A stretch of DNA of 64,000 nt from Streptomyces sclerotialus (GTDB lineage: Bacteria > Actinomycetota > Actinomycetes > Streptomycetales > Streptomycetaceae). Numbering within the stretch: position 1 is the first letter of the stretch; every line of letters begins with the position of its first letter. Under the pieces are notes generated by a model that saw nothing but the letters and a program-made list of their open reading frames with translations, was not told the DNA's origin and ran no database searches. The DNA lies in assembly GCA_000719105.1 (NCBI GenBank), contig JODX01000001.1, positions 620,001 through 684,000 on the forward strand, written 5' to 3'. This document shows positions 23,734 to 33,568 of the stretch, one piece after another. The position numbers and the translations under genes were made by a program.

Positions 23734-24486
23734 CTACGTCCTCCGCGCGTGCAGCAGCAGGATCGACGCGGCCGACGGCACGGCACAGGCCAGCCGGTCC
23801 AGTGGTCTGAGTGAACGCGGTACGCCGTGGAAGGGCGCCCCCCGCAGCCGTACCACCTCGAAGCCGGACGCGGCCACGAAGGCCCGCAGCGCACGGGCCG
23901 TGTAGAGCCGCAGATGGCCGACCACCTCCGTGCCCGGGCGGCCGTGGACCGCGCGCAGACTCACCTCGGAGAAGACGGGCTGCACCCCCGCCAGCAGCAG
24001 GCCGCGGTTGTACCAGGCGGCGAGGTTGGGCGTGGACAGCATCAGATGGCCGCCCGGGCGCAGCACCCGGCGGATCTCCTCCAGGGCGGTGTCCGGGTCC
24101 ACGAGGTGCTCGACGACCTCGCTGAACAGCACGGCGTCGGCGCCGGCGGTGGCGAACGGCAGGCCGCCGTCGCTGAGTTCGCCGCGCACCACGTACGGCA
24201 GCCGGGTGCGGGCGCGGCGCAGCGCGTCCTGCGACCAGTCGACGCCGATGATGCGGTGCCCGGTGAGGAAGGGCGCCGCGGTGGCGGCCGCCGTGCCGTC
24301 GCCGCACCCCATGTCCAGGACGGTCCGGACGCCGGTGGTGGCCGGGCCGAGGGCGGCGGCCAGCATGCGGGCCTGCCGGACGCTGCGGGCGGTACCGGAG
24401 GCGACGGGCACGGCCGGGTTCTCGTAGAAGTCCCTCAGGCCCCTGGGTTCGGGGGTGTTCCTGCCCGCGCTCGTGATCGTCGTCAT
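23734..24486 (-). CDS. Class I SAM-dependent methyltransferase
   Basis: A 250-aa methyltransferase with motif I VLDMGCGDGTAAATA, post-I IIGVDWSQDALRRAR, motif II ADAVLFSEVVEHLVDP and motif III LRPGGHLMLSTPN, as in UbiE/Methyltransf_11 enzymes. The start overlaps the stop of the condensation-domain gene (ATGA), so it is translationally coupled in the glycan operon. The acceptor is unknown; a sugar or lipid intermediate is plausible from context. Confidence 0.88.
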   Translation of the reverse strand: MTTITSAGRNTPEPRGLRDFYENPAVPVASGTARSVRQARMLAAALGPATTGVRTVLDMGCGDGTAAATAAPFLTGHRIIGVDWSQDALRRARTRLPYVVRGELSDGGLPFATAGADAVLFSEVVEHLVDPDTALEEIRRVLRPGGHLMLSTPNLAAWYNRGLLLAGVQPVFSEVSLRAVHGRPGTEVVGHLRLYTARALRAFVAASGFEVVRLRGAPFHGVPRSLRPLDRLACAVPSAASILLLHARRT

Positions 24487-25919
24487 GGCGTGGCCTCTCC
24501 AGTGGCCTCTCCGGTGGCCGCTGCTTCCCCGGCGGCTGCCGCTTCCCCGGTGACCGCCGTTCCTCCGGTGAGGTGCAGACAGTGCGCGAACAGGTCGCGC
24601 AGCCGCGCGCCGTCACCGGGCCCGAGCAGCGCCCGCGACCAGCGCAGGGCGAGGTGGAGGCGGCCCCCGGTGGACGCCGTCGTCACGGTCAGGCCGCGCG
24701 GCAGCCGGGCCGGGGCGGAGAACCACACCGCACGGGCGCGGCCCGCACCCTCGCCGAAGTCCAGCGGGTACGGGACCCGGCCGATGTTGCTGAGCAGGGT
24801 GGTCGACGTCCAGGGCGCGGCCGCCCGGCGCAGCCCGCGGGTGAGCGCGGCGCGCCAGACGACGGGCACGACCGGGGCGGTCAGCAGTGCCGCGCCGTGG
24901 CCGAGCTGGGGCCGGGCCAGGGACTTCAGGGCGCGGGTGCGCGCGGCGGTACGGCGCAGCAGCTCGTCCGCACGGGCGGGGTCGAGCTCGTCGGGCGTGA
25001 AGGGCACCCCCATCAGACGGGTGCCGTTGCCGATGGGCATGTCCGTGCCGCGGGACCGGTCGTCGACCGGCATCGTGATGCGCAGCGGCCGGGGGGAGAC
25101 GCCGTGTTCCCGGTTCCAGTGGCTGATCATGAGCGCGGTGGCGACCAAGAGCTGGTCGTTCACGGTGTACGGGGAGCCCTCCGGGCGGTGCGGTACGGGG
25201 AGTTCGGTGACGAGCACGCCGTCGCCCGGGAGGAGTGCGGAAGCACCGGGGAGGGCGGGGGTGCCGGGGGCCACCCGGGCGGGCCGGGCCCAGGAGGACG
25301 GGCCGCCGGCCTTCGGCGGTCCGGGGTCCCGGCCCGCCGGCCGGACCGGCAGCGGGACGGGGGAGTTGTCCCGGCCGCCGTACAGCTCCGCGGCCGTGGC
25401 GAGGATGCGCAGGCAGGCCGGGCCGTCGAGCGCGGTGTGGTGGACGGTGAGGAGGAGGACGGTGCCGTCGCCGTCGCCGGTGCGGGGATCCGCGAGGGCA
25501 CGGCCGTCCGCCCCCTCGACCACCTCCACGCGCAGCGGCGGCGCCGCCGACAGCGGCGGCGCCTGGGCCAGTGCCCTGGCCCGGGCGTCGTCCAGCGCGT
25601 CGGGACCGTACGGCCGGAACGTCACCACCTCGACGTCCGGTTCCGCCACCGGCTCCCACTCGTAGCGCCGGCGGTACCAGGGCCCCGGCGCCTCGCGCAC
25701 CAGGGCGCGCGGATGGCGGTGCAGCGCCCCGGCGAACGCGGCCCGCAGCCGGTCCCGGTCCGCACGGCCCGGCAGATGGACCTCGATGTGGACCGTCTCC
25801 GGTTCCTCGTCCCGGAGGCAGTGCCGGGAGACCTCGTCGACCACGGGGAACGGGATACGGGCCGGCGGCCGCACGGGACCGTCCACGCCGTCGCGCGCGG
25901 GGCGCTCCACAGCGGTCAT
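24483..25919 (-). CDS. Free-standing condensation/acyltransferase-type protein (HHxxxDG)
   Basis: A 478-aa protein with the catalytic motif HHTALDG near residue 165 and a C-terminal TTLLSNIGRVPYPLDFG segment typical of condensation-fold acyltransferases (PapA5, wax-ester synthase and non-ribosomal condensation relatives). These join an acyl group to an alcohol or amine. No carrier-protein domain or gene is near, so a CoA- or lipid-linked donor is more likely. Its place between the AftD-like gene and a methyltransferase gene, joined by ATGA overlaps on both sides, suggests it acylates the glycan or its lipid carrier. The C-terminus has a short Ala/Gly/Glu repeat (TGEAAAAGEAAATGEATGEA). Confidence 0.8.
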   Translation of the reverse strand: MTAVERPARDGVDGPVRPPARIPFPVVDEVSRHCLRDEEPETVHIEVHLPGRADRDRLRAAFAGALHRHPRALVREAPGPWYRRRYEWEPVAEPDVEVVTFRPYGPDALDDARARALAQAPPLSAAPPLRVEVVEGADGRALADPRTGDGDGTVLLLTVHHTALDGPACLRILATAAELYGGRDNSPVPLPVRPAGRDPGPPKAGGPSSWARPARVAPGTPALPGASALLPGDGVLVTELPVPHRPEGSPYTVNDQLLVATALMISHWNREHGVSPRPLRITMPVDDRSRGTDMPIGNGTRLMGVPFTPDELDPARADELLRRTAARTRALKSLARPQLGHGAALLTAPVVPVVWRAALTRGLRRAAAPWTSTTLLSNIGRVPYPLDFGEGAGRARAVWFSAPARLPRGLTVTTASTGGRLHLALRWSRALLGPGDGARLRDLFAHCLHLTGGTAVTGEAAAAGEAAATGEATGEATP

Positions 25920-28900
25920 GTGCCCTCGCCCTTCTCCGGACCCTCGCCCTTCTCCGACCCCTCGGCCTCCTCCGCGCCGTCCCCCTTCGCCGGCCGTTCC
26001 GGTTGCCGTGGCGGCAACTGCTCCGTCGGTGCCTCCGGGTCCGGCGGTACCGGTGGTACCCCGTACGGCAGCGTGGAGCCGGGCTCGTCCGCACCGGCGC
26101 CGGGAGGACCTTCCCGTACCGCCCGCCCTCCCCGCCCGACGCTCACCAGTCCCGCGAACAGCCCGAGCACCGCCAGTACCTGGGCCACCGGGCCGAACGT
26201 GCCCTGCCCGGTGCCCGGGCCCTGTCCGGCGGCCGTGGCGGCGGTGATCCCCGCTCCGGCCAGTGCCAGGAACGCGAGCGGCACCAGCGGTGCGGGCCGC
26301 TTCCACGCCAGCAGCGCCAGCAGCGGCACCGCCAGCCCCGGCCACCCGGAGACCAGGACCCCGGCCAGGGTGAGCGCCACCGTGCCCAGCCAGAACGCGG
26401 GTCCGGGCGGTACGGGCTGCGGCCCGTCGGGGCTGGGCGAGCGGCGCCGCCACAGCACCGCGCCGATCAGGACGACGATGCCGACCACGCTGCCGACCAG
26501 CCCGGCCTCGTACGTCGTGGACGGCTCGTACGACATCCGGACCGTGCCGCCCGCGCCGCGCGGGACGAGCCAGCCCTGCTGCCAGCCGTCGAGCCGTACC
26601 GGGGTGAGCTCGCGGCCGTTCAGTGTGGCCTTCCAGCCCCTGTTGTAGTTCTCGTACGTCGTCAGGTAGGACGCCGCGCCCACGCCGACGGTCACCTCGC
26701 GGCGGTCGCCGAGCCAGTCCCGTACCCGCAGTTCCCGGGTACCGGAACCGGCACCGGCACCGGTGTCCGCGGCCTCCGGCACCTCGCCGCGCGTGAGCGT
26801 CACGCCGGTCACCGCGAGCGGACCGGCGTCCCCGGACTCCACCCGGTGCGCGCTGCCCACGAGGAGCATCCCGGCGTCGTCCCGGCCGCCCCGGCAGGGC
26901 GTCACCTCGACGCCGCGCCGCTCGGTCAGGTCCCGTACGGTGCCCCGCGCGCCCGTCTCGTACAGCTCGCCGTCGATCTCCAGCACCGGGCCGCGCCCGC
27001 ACGGCAGGGAGAACGGGCGGTCCTCCGGGGGCTGCGGGGTCCGCTGGCCGTCACCGAGCGCCGGCAGGTACACCTCCGCCAGCCCGACCGGGAGCTGGAG
27101 GTCGTCGCCCGCGACCGGGTTGTGGAGGGTGAGGGGGGCGGTACCGGTGACCGTGATGTCGAGCCGGTCGGTGGTGATCCGCTCGAAGCGGGCCCAGCCG
27201 TGCTCGTCCACGGCGGCGACCGCGGCGCCGTCCGGCGAGCTGATCTCCACCTGTGTCGCCCGGGTCGACAGGCCGCCCGCCGGGGCGAGCACGATGCCGT
27301 CGATCTTCTTCCGTCCCGGCCAGCTCAGGTGGATCGTGGGGCGGTCGCCCGCGATCCAGGCCGTCGTCAGGTCACCGTCGGTGAGGTTGCGCGGGGAGAG
27401 GCCGGGGCCGAGGGCCGCCGTCGAGTCCGCGGTCGCGGTGACCCCGGCGCGCCGCTCGGGCGCGACCTCGTACAGCAGCCGGTCGAGCTCCGGGCCCGGC
27501 ACCGGTACGGCGGTGGCCCGCACCTCGTACGTGCCCGCCTGGGAGATCGTGAAGCGCCGGTGCAGTCCGGCCTCCATGCCCGTGGGGGAGAACCCGGTGG
27601 GGTCGGCGGCGCGGTGCAGGGAGACGACCTCGGCCGGGGCCACGGAGTTCGCGGCGTCGGTGGGCAGCCGCAGCATCCGGGTCACCCGCACGCCCGGGAT
27701 GCCGATCTCGGAGAAGCCCGCGCCGGTGAGCCCGGCGTGCCGCTCCTCGGACTCCACGATCGTGAGCTTCAGCCAGTCCGTCGTACCGGCGCGGGCCTTG
27801 ACCCGCTGCGTCGAACCGTCCGTGCGCAGAAAGCTGGTGGCGGAGCCGCGCTCGGTGTCCACCCGCACCCGGACCGGCGCCGAACGCACCCCGTCCTGCG
27901 CCAGCGGGGTCACCTCGAACGAGGACGGCACGTCCTGGAGGCCGTCGAACGCGATCCGCAGCCACTGCCCGTCCGCCGAGCCGGGCGTGCCCTCCGCCCA
28001 GGCCGTGCCGGGGTCGCCGTCGAAGGCGTTCACCGGGTCGTACTGCGGAAGCTGGAACAGCCAGTTGCCGTACGTCGACGCGGTCACCGAGCGGGCGCCG
28101 CGCAGCTGGGCGACCGTCTGGTGGTCGGTGCCCGACACCGGCAGTATCTGGTGCGGCTCCTCGCCGGGGTCCTGGAGGCTGCCCACGGGATTGCGCTCGG
28201 TCGTGGTGTACGTGTACGAGGTGTTGGCGTTGACCAGGCCGAAGCGGGTGTCCGCGCGGCGCAGCCCGTCGCCGGTCACCTGGACCGCGGGCGTGCCGAG
28301 CCCGGGGCGGGCGTCACTCGTCAGCACGGCGGGCCGGCCGCGCACCGCGGGACCGGCGGCGAGGGGCAGCAGCGCCTCGGGGCCGCCGGAGACGACGGCG
28401 GTGTCCGCGACCGGCGCCAGCCCGGCCCGTCCGGGGCGCGGGGTGCCCGCGGGCGGGCGGTAGACCTCCACGGCGCGCTGGCGCGGGTACAGCCCCTCGA
28501 CCTGCAGCGGGGTCCCGTGCGGGATCCGCCCGCCGGTCGTCACCGGGCCGAAGCCCGTCTCCCGCTCGTACCCGGACTGCTCCAGCGTCCGCTTCACGGT
28601 CGTCGTCGGCACGTACCCGATCTGGTCTGGGTCGAGGTCGTTGCGCACCACCACGTAGTAGAGGCCCGCGCGGCTCAGGTAGTCGGCCAGGCCGGGGACC
28701 TCACCGCCGGTCAGCAGCGCCTGCTCGACCGCGTCCATGGCGCGCCGGTTGCCGGGCGTGCCGAAGGGCACGAAGTCGCGCTGAGCCCAGCGGGACTCGG
28801 CGAGCACGTCGAGCGGCTGGTCGACGGGGAAGCCCCAGGTGTAGAGGCCGTGCGCGGTGGCGGGGACGACGAGGGCGCGGGAGTCGGGCGAGTTGTCCTC

Positions 28901-30286
28901 GAGCCACTCGGCCGTCGTCCGCCAGTACCGGGGCAGCTCCTGGAAGGAACCGGGCTGGAGGACCGATCCGTTGAGGTACGGCCACAGCAGCCCGGGCAGC
29001 ACCAGCAGCGCGGCGACCAGCGGGGCGAACCGCCGGACGCGCGCACGCCGCGCCCCGCCCGCGGCACCGTCGCGTGCCCCGCGCGCGCGGCCCGCCCCGC
29101 CCACCAGGTGCGCCAGTCCGAGGACGAGGGCGAGCGCCAGGCCCGTCTGGAACTTGTAGATGTTCCGGAAGGGCGCGAGGGTGCCGTCCAGCAGGGTCTG
29201 CACCGTGTCGTGCACGGGCCCGCCGAACGCGCCCCCGTACCCGGCGAGGACGACGACCGCGACGGTCAGCACCGTGAGCACCAGCCACCGCCGCTCGGGC
29301 AGGTCCCGCCGGGCGAGCCCCGCGAGGCCCAGCCCGGCCGCGAGCGAGGAGCAGACGATCACGACGACCGAGGAGACGACCGTCCAGCCCGCGGGCAGCC
29401 ACGGCTCGCCGAAGTGCAGGTACGCCACCCAGTTCCCGGCACCGCGCAGCGCCTCGGTGGCCGACATGGTGTCCGTCGTGGTCCGCGCGGACTCGATGTA
29501 CGGCATGAAGTTCTCGCCGTAGGCGCCGAGCAGCAGCAGCGGTATCACCCACCACGCCGTCGCGAGGATCACCCCCGGCACCCACCAGGCGATCAGCTTG
29601 CGCCGTCGCGGACCGCGCGGGCGGGACAGCAGGTACAGGCCGACCGGGAGCAGGGAGGCGAGGGTGGACGCCGCGTTGACGCCGCCCATGAACGGGATGA
29701 GCAGCGCCGAGCGCAGGGCGGCGACCCGCGCGCTGTACCGCTCGTTGGTCAGCGGCAGCAGCACCCACGGCAGGAACGCGCCCGGCAGCACCGCCGCCGA
29801 GGTCGAGCCGACCACGATCGTGAACGTCGGCCACAGCGCGTACGCCACCGCGCCGAGCAGCCGGGACGCGGAACTGCCGACGCGGAGCCGCTCGGCCAGC
29901 CGGAGCGCCCCCCAGAAGGCGACGGACACGACGAGCGACAGCCACAGCCGCTCCGCCAGCCACACCGGCACGTGCAGCAGCTCGCACAGCGCGTAGTACG
30001 GCAGCATCGGCCAGAGGTAGCCGATGTACTGGTCCGCGATCCCGCCGAAGCCGCCCCGGTCGTGCCAGAGCTGTCCCAGGTCGGACAGGAACTGCAGCGG
30101 GTCGAGCGCCACGCCGAGCTTGGTCTCGAACGTCATCCGCCCGGGCGACACGACCAGGAACAGCACGAACACCACGGCCCAGAACCCGAGCAGCCAGCCT
30201 CGCGACCGCGGGCCCCCGCCGGGGCGCGCGGCGGGCCCGGCGGGACGGGGCGGCGCGGGGGGAGGAGCCTGGGCCGTGCTCGTCAT
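25916..30286 (-). CDS. AftD-like large membrane glycosyltransferase (DUF3367, arabinofuranosyltransferase family)
   Basis: A 1456-aa protein. The N-terminal third is a multi-pass GT-C-type membrane domain: LLGFWAVVFVLFLVVSPGRM, an early TFETKLGVALDPLQFL loop with acidic residues, and a run of helices to about residue 430. A long extracytoplasmic part with jelly-roll-like, carbohydrate-binding segments follows (residues about 500-1280), and a few helices close the C-terminus. Mycobacterial AftD adds alpha-1,3-arabinofuranose to arabinogalactan and lipoarabinomannan. Streptomyces lack those polymers, so the product here is unknown. It is coupled by ATGA overlaps to a methyltransferase gene before it and the condensation-type gene after it. 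The nearby DUF2613 gene repeats the mycobacterial aftD neighbourhood. Confidence 0.85.
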   Translation of the reverse strand: MTSTAQAPPPAPPRPAGPAARPGGGPRSRGWLLGFWAVVFVLFLVVSPGRMTFETKLGVALDPLQFLSDLGQLWHDRGGFGGIADQYIGYLWPMLPYYALCELLHVPVWLAERLWLSLVVSVAFWGALRLAERLRVGSSASRLLGAVAYALWPTFTIVVGSTSAAVLPGAFLPWVLLPLTNERYSARVAALRSALLIPFMGGVNAASTLASLLPVGLYLLSRPRGPRRRKLIAWWVPGVILATAWWVIPLLLLGAYGENFMPYIESARTTTDTMSATEALRGAGNWVAYLHFGEPWLPAGWTVVSSVVVIVCSSLAAGLGLAGLARRDLPERRWLVLTVLTVAVVVLAGYGGAFGGPVHDTVQTLLDGTLAPFRNIYKFQTGLALALVLGLAHLVGGAGRARGARDGAAGGARRARVRRFAPLVAALLVLPGLLWPYLNGSVLQPGSFQELPRYWRTTAEWLEDNSPDSRALVVPATAHGLYTWGFPVDQPLDVLAESRWAQRDFVPFGTPGNRRAMDAVEQALLTGGEVPGLADYLSRAGLYYVVVRNDLDPDQIGYVPTTTVKRTLEQSGYERETGFGPVTTGGRIPHGTPLQVEGLYPRQRAVEVYRPPAGTPRPGRAGLAPVADTAVVSGGPEALLPLAAGPAVRGRPAVLTSDARPGLGTPAVQVTGDGLRRADTRFGLVNANTSYTYTTTERNPVGSLQDPGEEPHQILPVSGTDHQTVAQLRGARSVTASTYGNWLFQLPQYDPVNAFDGDPGTAWAEGTPGSADGQWLRIAFDGLQDVPSSFEVTPLAQDGVRSAPVRVRVDTERGSATSFLRTDGSTQRVKARAGTTDWLKLTIVESEERHAGLTGAGFSEIGIPGVRVTRMLRLPTDAANSVAPAEVVSLHRAADPTGFSPTGMEAGLHRRFTISQAGTYEVRATAVPVPGPELDRLLYEVAPERRAGVTATADSTAALGPGLSPRNLTDGDLTTAWIAGDRPTIHLSWPGRKKIDGIVLAPAGGLSTRATQVEISSPDGAAVAAVDEHGWARFERITTDRLDITVTGTAPLTLHNPVAGDDLQLPVGLAEVYLPALGDGQRTPQPPEDRPFSLPCGRGPVLEIDGELYETGARGTVRDLTERRGVEVTPCRGGRDDAGMLLVGSAHRVESGDAGPLAVTGVTLTRGEVPEAADTGAGAGSGTRELRVRDWLGDRREVTVGVGAASYLTTYENYNRGWKATLNGRELTPVRLDGWQQGWLVPRGAGGTVRMSYEPSTTYEAGLVGSVVGIVVLIGAVLWRRRSPSPDGPQPVPPGPAFWLGTVALTLAGVLVSGWPGLAVPLLALLAWKRPAPLVPLAFLALAGAGITAATAAGQGPGTGQGTFGPVAQVLAVLGLFAGLVSVGRGGRAVREGPPGAGADEPGSTLPYGVPPVPPDPEAPTEQLPPRQPERPAKGDGAEEAEGSEKGEGPEKGEGT

Positions 30287-31101
30287 GCCGGACACCGCCT
30301 GAGGACGAGGAGGAGGTTCCAGGTGGCGAACTCGCGCAGGACCGGCACCTTCACGACGGTCCGGGCGAGGAACGGCCAGTAGCGGGAGCGCGCCGCCACG
30401 ACCGTGACGTCGTCGCGTGCCCGCACCTGCCGCAGAGTGGGTCCGATGTGCACGGCGAAGAGGTTCTCGCCGAGGGTGTGCTTGGCCGCTCTGCCGGTAC
30501 GGCGCAGATAGCGGGCGCGGGCCCGTTCGGCGCCCAGATAGTGCCAGGGCGCCCACTCGTGACCGCCCCACGGGGAGAACCAGTTGGTGAACGACACGTA
30601 GATCAGCCCCCCGGGCCGGGTCACCCGCACGAGTTCGCTGAGGAAGGTGGCGGGGTCGGCGACGTGCTCCAGCACATTGGAGGAGAAGCAGACGTCGGCG
30701 GCCCCGTCGGCCAGCGGCAGCAGATACCCGTCCGCGAGCACGGTCCCCTCGGCCGGCTCGGGCCCCAGCTCCCGCACGTCCGGCTCGAACAGATAGGCGT
30801 GCGCCCCGCGCCGCCGGAACTCCCGCGTGAAGTACCCGCCGCCCCCGCCGACGTCCACGACCGTACGGCCCCGGACCGGCCCGCCGTACGCCTCGACCTG
30901 GTCGGCGGCGTCCCGGGCGAGCAGGGAGTAGCAGCGCTCCGGATCCCGCTGCTCCCGCAGGAAGGCGCGGAGGAGCGCCACCGAGCGGCGTACCGAGGGG
31001 TCCCTCAGCCGGCGCGCGGACCTGGTCACGGACACCGGCGGACGCCGCACCCGCCGCACCCGCCGTACTCGCCCGATCCTCGTCCTCGCGGGCGCCGTCA
31101 T
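30283..31101 (-). CDS. Class I SAM-dependent methyltransferase
   Basis: A 272-aa protein. An Arg-rich N-terminus (VRRVRRVRRPPVSV) is followed by motif I VVDVGGGGGYFTREF, ADGYLLPLADGAADVCFSSN, VLEHVADPATFLSEL and RVTRPGGLIYVSFTNWFSPW. The start and stop overlap the flanking GT4 and AftD-like genes (ATGA at each end). It probably methylates a glycan or lipid-linked sugar; the position is unknown. Confidence 0.87.
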   Translation of the reverse strand: MTAPARTRIGRVRRVRRVRRPPVSVTRSARRLRDPSVRRSVALLRAFLREQRDPERCYSLLARDAADQVEAYGGPVRGRTVVDVGGGGGYFTREFRRRGAHAYLFEPDVRELGPEPAEGTVLADGYLLPLADGAADVCFSSNVLEHVADPATFLSELVRVTRPGGLIYVSFTNWFSPWGGHEWAPWHYLGAERARARYLRRTGRAAKHTLGENLFAVHIGPTLRQVRARDDVTVVAARSRYWPFLARTVVKVPVLREFATWNLLLVLRRCPA

Positions 31102-32249
31102 GGCGACCAGCTCCTCACCGCCTCGGCCGCCACCGTGCGGAACCGGCGGACCGTGTGGTTCCAGTGGTAGCGGAAGGCACGTTCGCGGGCCGCCCGGCCC
31201 ATGACGGCGCGGCGCTCGGCGGACAGGGCCAGGGCGCACCAGGCGGCGGCGAAGGACGACTCGCCGCGCACCAGCACGCCGGTCTCGCCGTCCGCCACCG
31301 AGTCCCGGAGGCCGAGTACGTCGAAGGCGACCACCGGGGTCTCGCGCACGGCGGCCTCGGTGACCACCAGGCCCCACCCTTCGACCGCCGAGGGGTGCAG
31401 CAGCAGCCACGCCGCGCACAGCAGCCGGTGCTTCTCGGCCTCGGAGACATGGCCGGCGAACGTCACGTCCGGGCCCGCGAGCCGCTCCAGACGGACCCGC
31501 TCGGGCCCGTCGCCGACGACCACCAGCCGGCCGCCGGTCACCGGGCGCACCCGTTCCCACAGCCGCAGCAGCAGATCGATCCGCTTGTACTCCACGAGCC
31601 TCCCCACCGCCACGAACAGCGGCCCGGGCGACCGCGCGCCCCGCGGTCCCGGGTCCTCGACGCCGTTGTGCACCACTCTGATGCGCTCGCGGTCCACGCC
31701 GATCGCCCGCAGCGCGTGCGCCGTCGACGGGGACACGGCGACCAGCAGGTTGCGGCGCTGCGCGCCCGTCAGCGCCCAGTGCTCGAGTCTTCGGCCGAGG
31801 CGCGCGGCGGGCGCGAGCGGCCCGCCGAACCGCATCCGCCACAGATCCGTGTGCACATGGTTGACCAGGCAGAGCGTCGGTCCGCGGTGCCACAGCGGCG
31901 CCAGGTAGGGCATGCCGTTGCAGACCTCGACCAGCAGGTCGCAGTCGCCGACCTGGCGGGCGAACGCGGGCCGGGCGTGCACGTAGTGGCTCAGGTCGCC
32001 GCCGGCCGACACGACCCGGTACTCGCGGAGCGCCGCCGGTCCGCCGCACAGCAGTGTCACCTGGTGGCCCAGCCGGGTCAGCCCGCCCGCCAGCCGGTCG
32101 ACCAGCAGCTCGGAGCCGCCCGCCGCCGGGTTGCCGAGGTCCCGACGGGCGAGGAAAACGATGCGGCGCGGCTGTGGGGGGAGCGCCGCACGGTGCTGCG
32201 CGCTGCGCGGGAACGCCTCGACCAGCGAGAACGGCACGTGCTGGGGCAT
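31098..32249 (-). CDS. GT4-family glycosyltransferase
   Basis: A 383-aa GT-B enzyme: RRIVFLARRDLGNPAAGGSE at the N-terminus, the second-domain motif FVAVGRLVEYKRIDLLLRLW, and the EX7E nucleotide-sugar motif in EGWGLVVTEAAVRETPVVAFD. It would transfer a sugar from a nucleotide donor on the cytoplasmic face, giving the glycan locus its cytoplasmic enzyme. It is first in a five-gene run (GT4, methyltransferase, AftD-like, condensation-type, methyltransferase) joined by 4-base overlaps. The ATG at 32249 has a GGAG ribosome binding site and gives a normal family N-terminus; the longer frame to 32312 has none. Confidence 0.9.
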   Translation of the reverse strand: MPQHVPFSLVEAFPRSAQHRAALPPQPRRIVFLARRDLGNPAAGGSELLVDRLAGGLTRLGHQVTLLCGGPAALREYRVVSAGGDLSHYVHARPAFARQVGDCDLLVEVCNGMPYLAPLWHRGPTLCLVNHVHTDLWRMRFGGPLAPAARLGRRLEHWALTGAQRRNLLVAVSPSTAHALRAIGVDRERIRVVHNGVEDPGPRGARSPGPLFVAVGRLVEYKRIDLLLRLWERVRPVTGGRLVVVGDGPERVRLERLAGPDVTFAGHVSEAEKHRLLCAAWLLLHPSAVEGWGLVVTEAAVRETPVVAFDVLGLRDSVADGETGVLVRGESSFAAAWCALALSAERRAVMGRAARERAFRYHWNHTVRRFRTVAAEAVRSWSP

Positions 32250-32440
32250 GGGTGCTCCGACTCGTCTCGGGGGCGGAACTCGGCGACGGGGGAGTGCGTG
32301 GGGAGGGAACACGGTGCGGATCGGTCGAGGGCGAGGTGAGTGGACGGTGCTCGGGCGGGGCCGGACGGTGCTCGCCCGGCCGCGGGGTGCCGCTGCTCAC
32401 CGAAGTGATAGAAACCGGGCTTTTGGGACCTGACGCGTCA

Positions 32441-33421
32441 TCATATCGTGCGCAAAGCTGCTGAGGGCTCGGATGAATCGGGTCGCCGACGACCGGCCAG
32501 AACCAGAACGGCACCCACCAGGGTGAGCACGGACCCCGTCAGAGCAGCAACGATGGGCAGTGTCCGCCCCACCAGGCGCAGTTGGTCACGGTTCTTCACC
32601 GCCTGCTCGACCGCGGCCCTCTGCGTTGCAGGTGTGAACGCGAGTTTCCGGCTGTCGAGCAGCACCGCCGCGTCCCGGCCCGCGCCGGGTGCCCGCAGGG
32701 TCCGGCGGGGTCCGGTCCGTGCGTCGAGCACCCGGCCGGTCACCTGGTCGACGACCAGTTCGATGCCGTGGTTGGCGTACCACTCCTCGGCGAGCACCTG
32801 CGGACGGTCCGGCTCGCCCACGAGCCCGCCCGGCACCAGCCGCGTACCGGTCCGGGCCGCGGGGACGCTGCCGGTGAACCGGTAGCCCTCGTGCCCGAGC
32901 ACCTCCCGCACACCCCGGTACCGGAGCGTCACCGGCGCCCCGAGGGTGTTGTCCCACCAGCGGTAGGGCCGCTTCTGCACACCGAAGGGGAACTTCAGGT
33001 AGGCCTCGCCCTCGATGTACGGCTGCTCTCCGCAGCAGTGCACCGGGCGGTTGGTCCTGCGGTCGCTGACCCAGCGGTGCGGGACGAAGTCCAGGGCGTC
33101 GTGCGGGTCGGCCGCGGGCAACGTGTCGGCGGTGTCGACGCTGGTGACCACGTCCCAGACGGCGGCGTGCCCGCTGCGCTCGCTGTCGGCGACGTCGCCG
33201 CGCACCCGCTGGGTGACGGTGATCTCCCGGTCCGGCACCGTCCTCGCCCGCCCGGTGTCGAAGACGCTGCCGGTGCCGGTGTAGACGGCGGTGGTGTCGA
33301 CGTCGACGGGGTTCACGGCGACGCGCGGCTTTACGTACCACGCGAGCAGGGGGGCCAGGACGAGGAGGAAGGTGCCCAGACCCAGGAGCAGGTGAGCGAA
33401 GGGCGAGGCGGAACGGCGCAT
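32441..33421 (-). CDS. DUF3068 (PorA-like) membrane-anchored exported protein
   Basis: A 326-aa protein with one N-terminal membrane helix (HLLLGLGTFLLVLAPLLAWYV), an extracytoplasmic domain with VPDREITVTQRVRGD, NRPVHCCGEQPYIEGEAYLK and FGVQKRPYRWWDN, and a C-terminal helix (PIVAALTGSVLTLVGAVLVL). This is the DUF3068 pattern of Actinobacteria. The function is unknown; its link to envelope glycan genes is recurrent. The ATG at 33421 has GGAG upstream. It precedes the GT4 gene by about 190 bases on the same strand and may be part of the same system. Confidence 0.85.
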   Translation of the reverse strand: MRRSASPFAHLLLGLGTFLLVLAPLLAWYVKPRVAVNPVDVDTTAVYTGTGSVFDTGRARTVPDREITVTQRVRGDVADSERSGHAAVWDVVTSVDTADTLPAADPHDALDFVPHRWVSDRRTNRPVHCCGEQPYIEGEAYLKFPFGVQKRPYRWWDNTLGAPVTLRYRGVREVLGHEGYRFTGSVPAARTGTRLVPGGLVGEPDRPQVLAEEWYANHGIELVVDQVTGRVLDARTGPRRTLRAPGAGRDAAVLLDSRKLAFTPATQRAAVEQAVKNRDQLRLVGRTLPIVAALTGSVLTLVGAVLVLAGRRRPDSSEPSAALRTI

Positions 33422-33568
33422 CCGGCACTCCAGTGACGTCGGACGGCGCGACTCGCGCACGGACACGGCCGGGTCGGCACCGAGGGGACTGAGCGCGTGC
33501 GGTACGGCCCGGGAACGTAGGCGCACCCTTGACGGGGTGTCAATGCGGTGTCGACACTGGGCCGCGTC

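Noticed and set aside
25571..30382. A 1603-aa + strand open frame
   Set aside because: It is antisense to the AftD-like gene, rich in Arg, Gly and His, and has no domain; a typical high-GC shadow frame.
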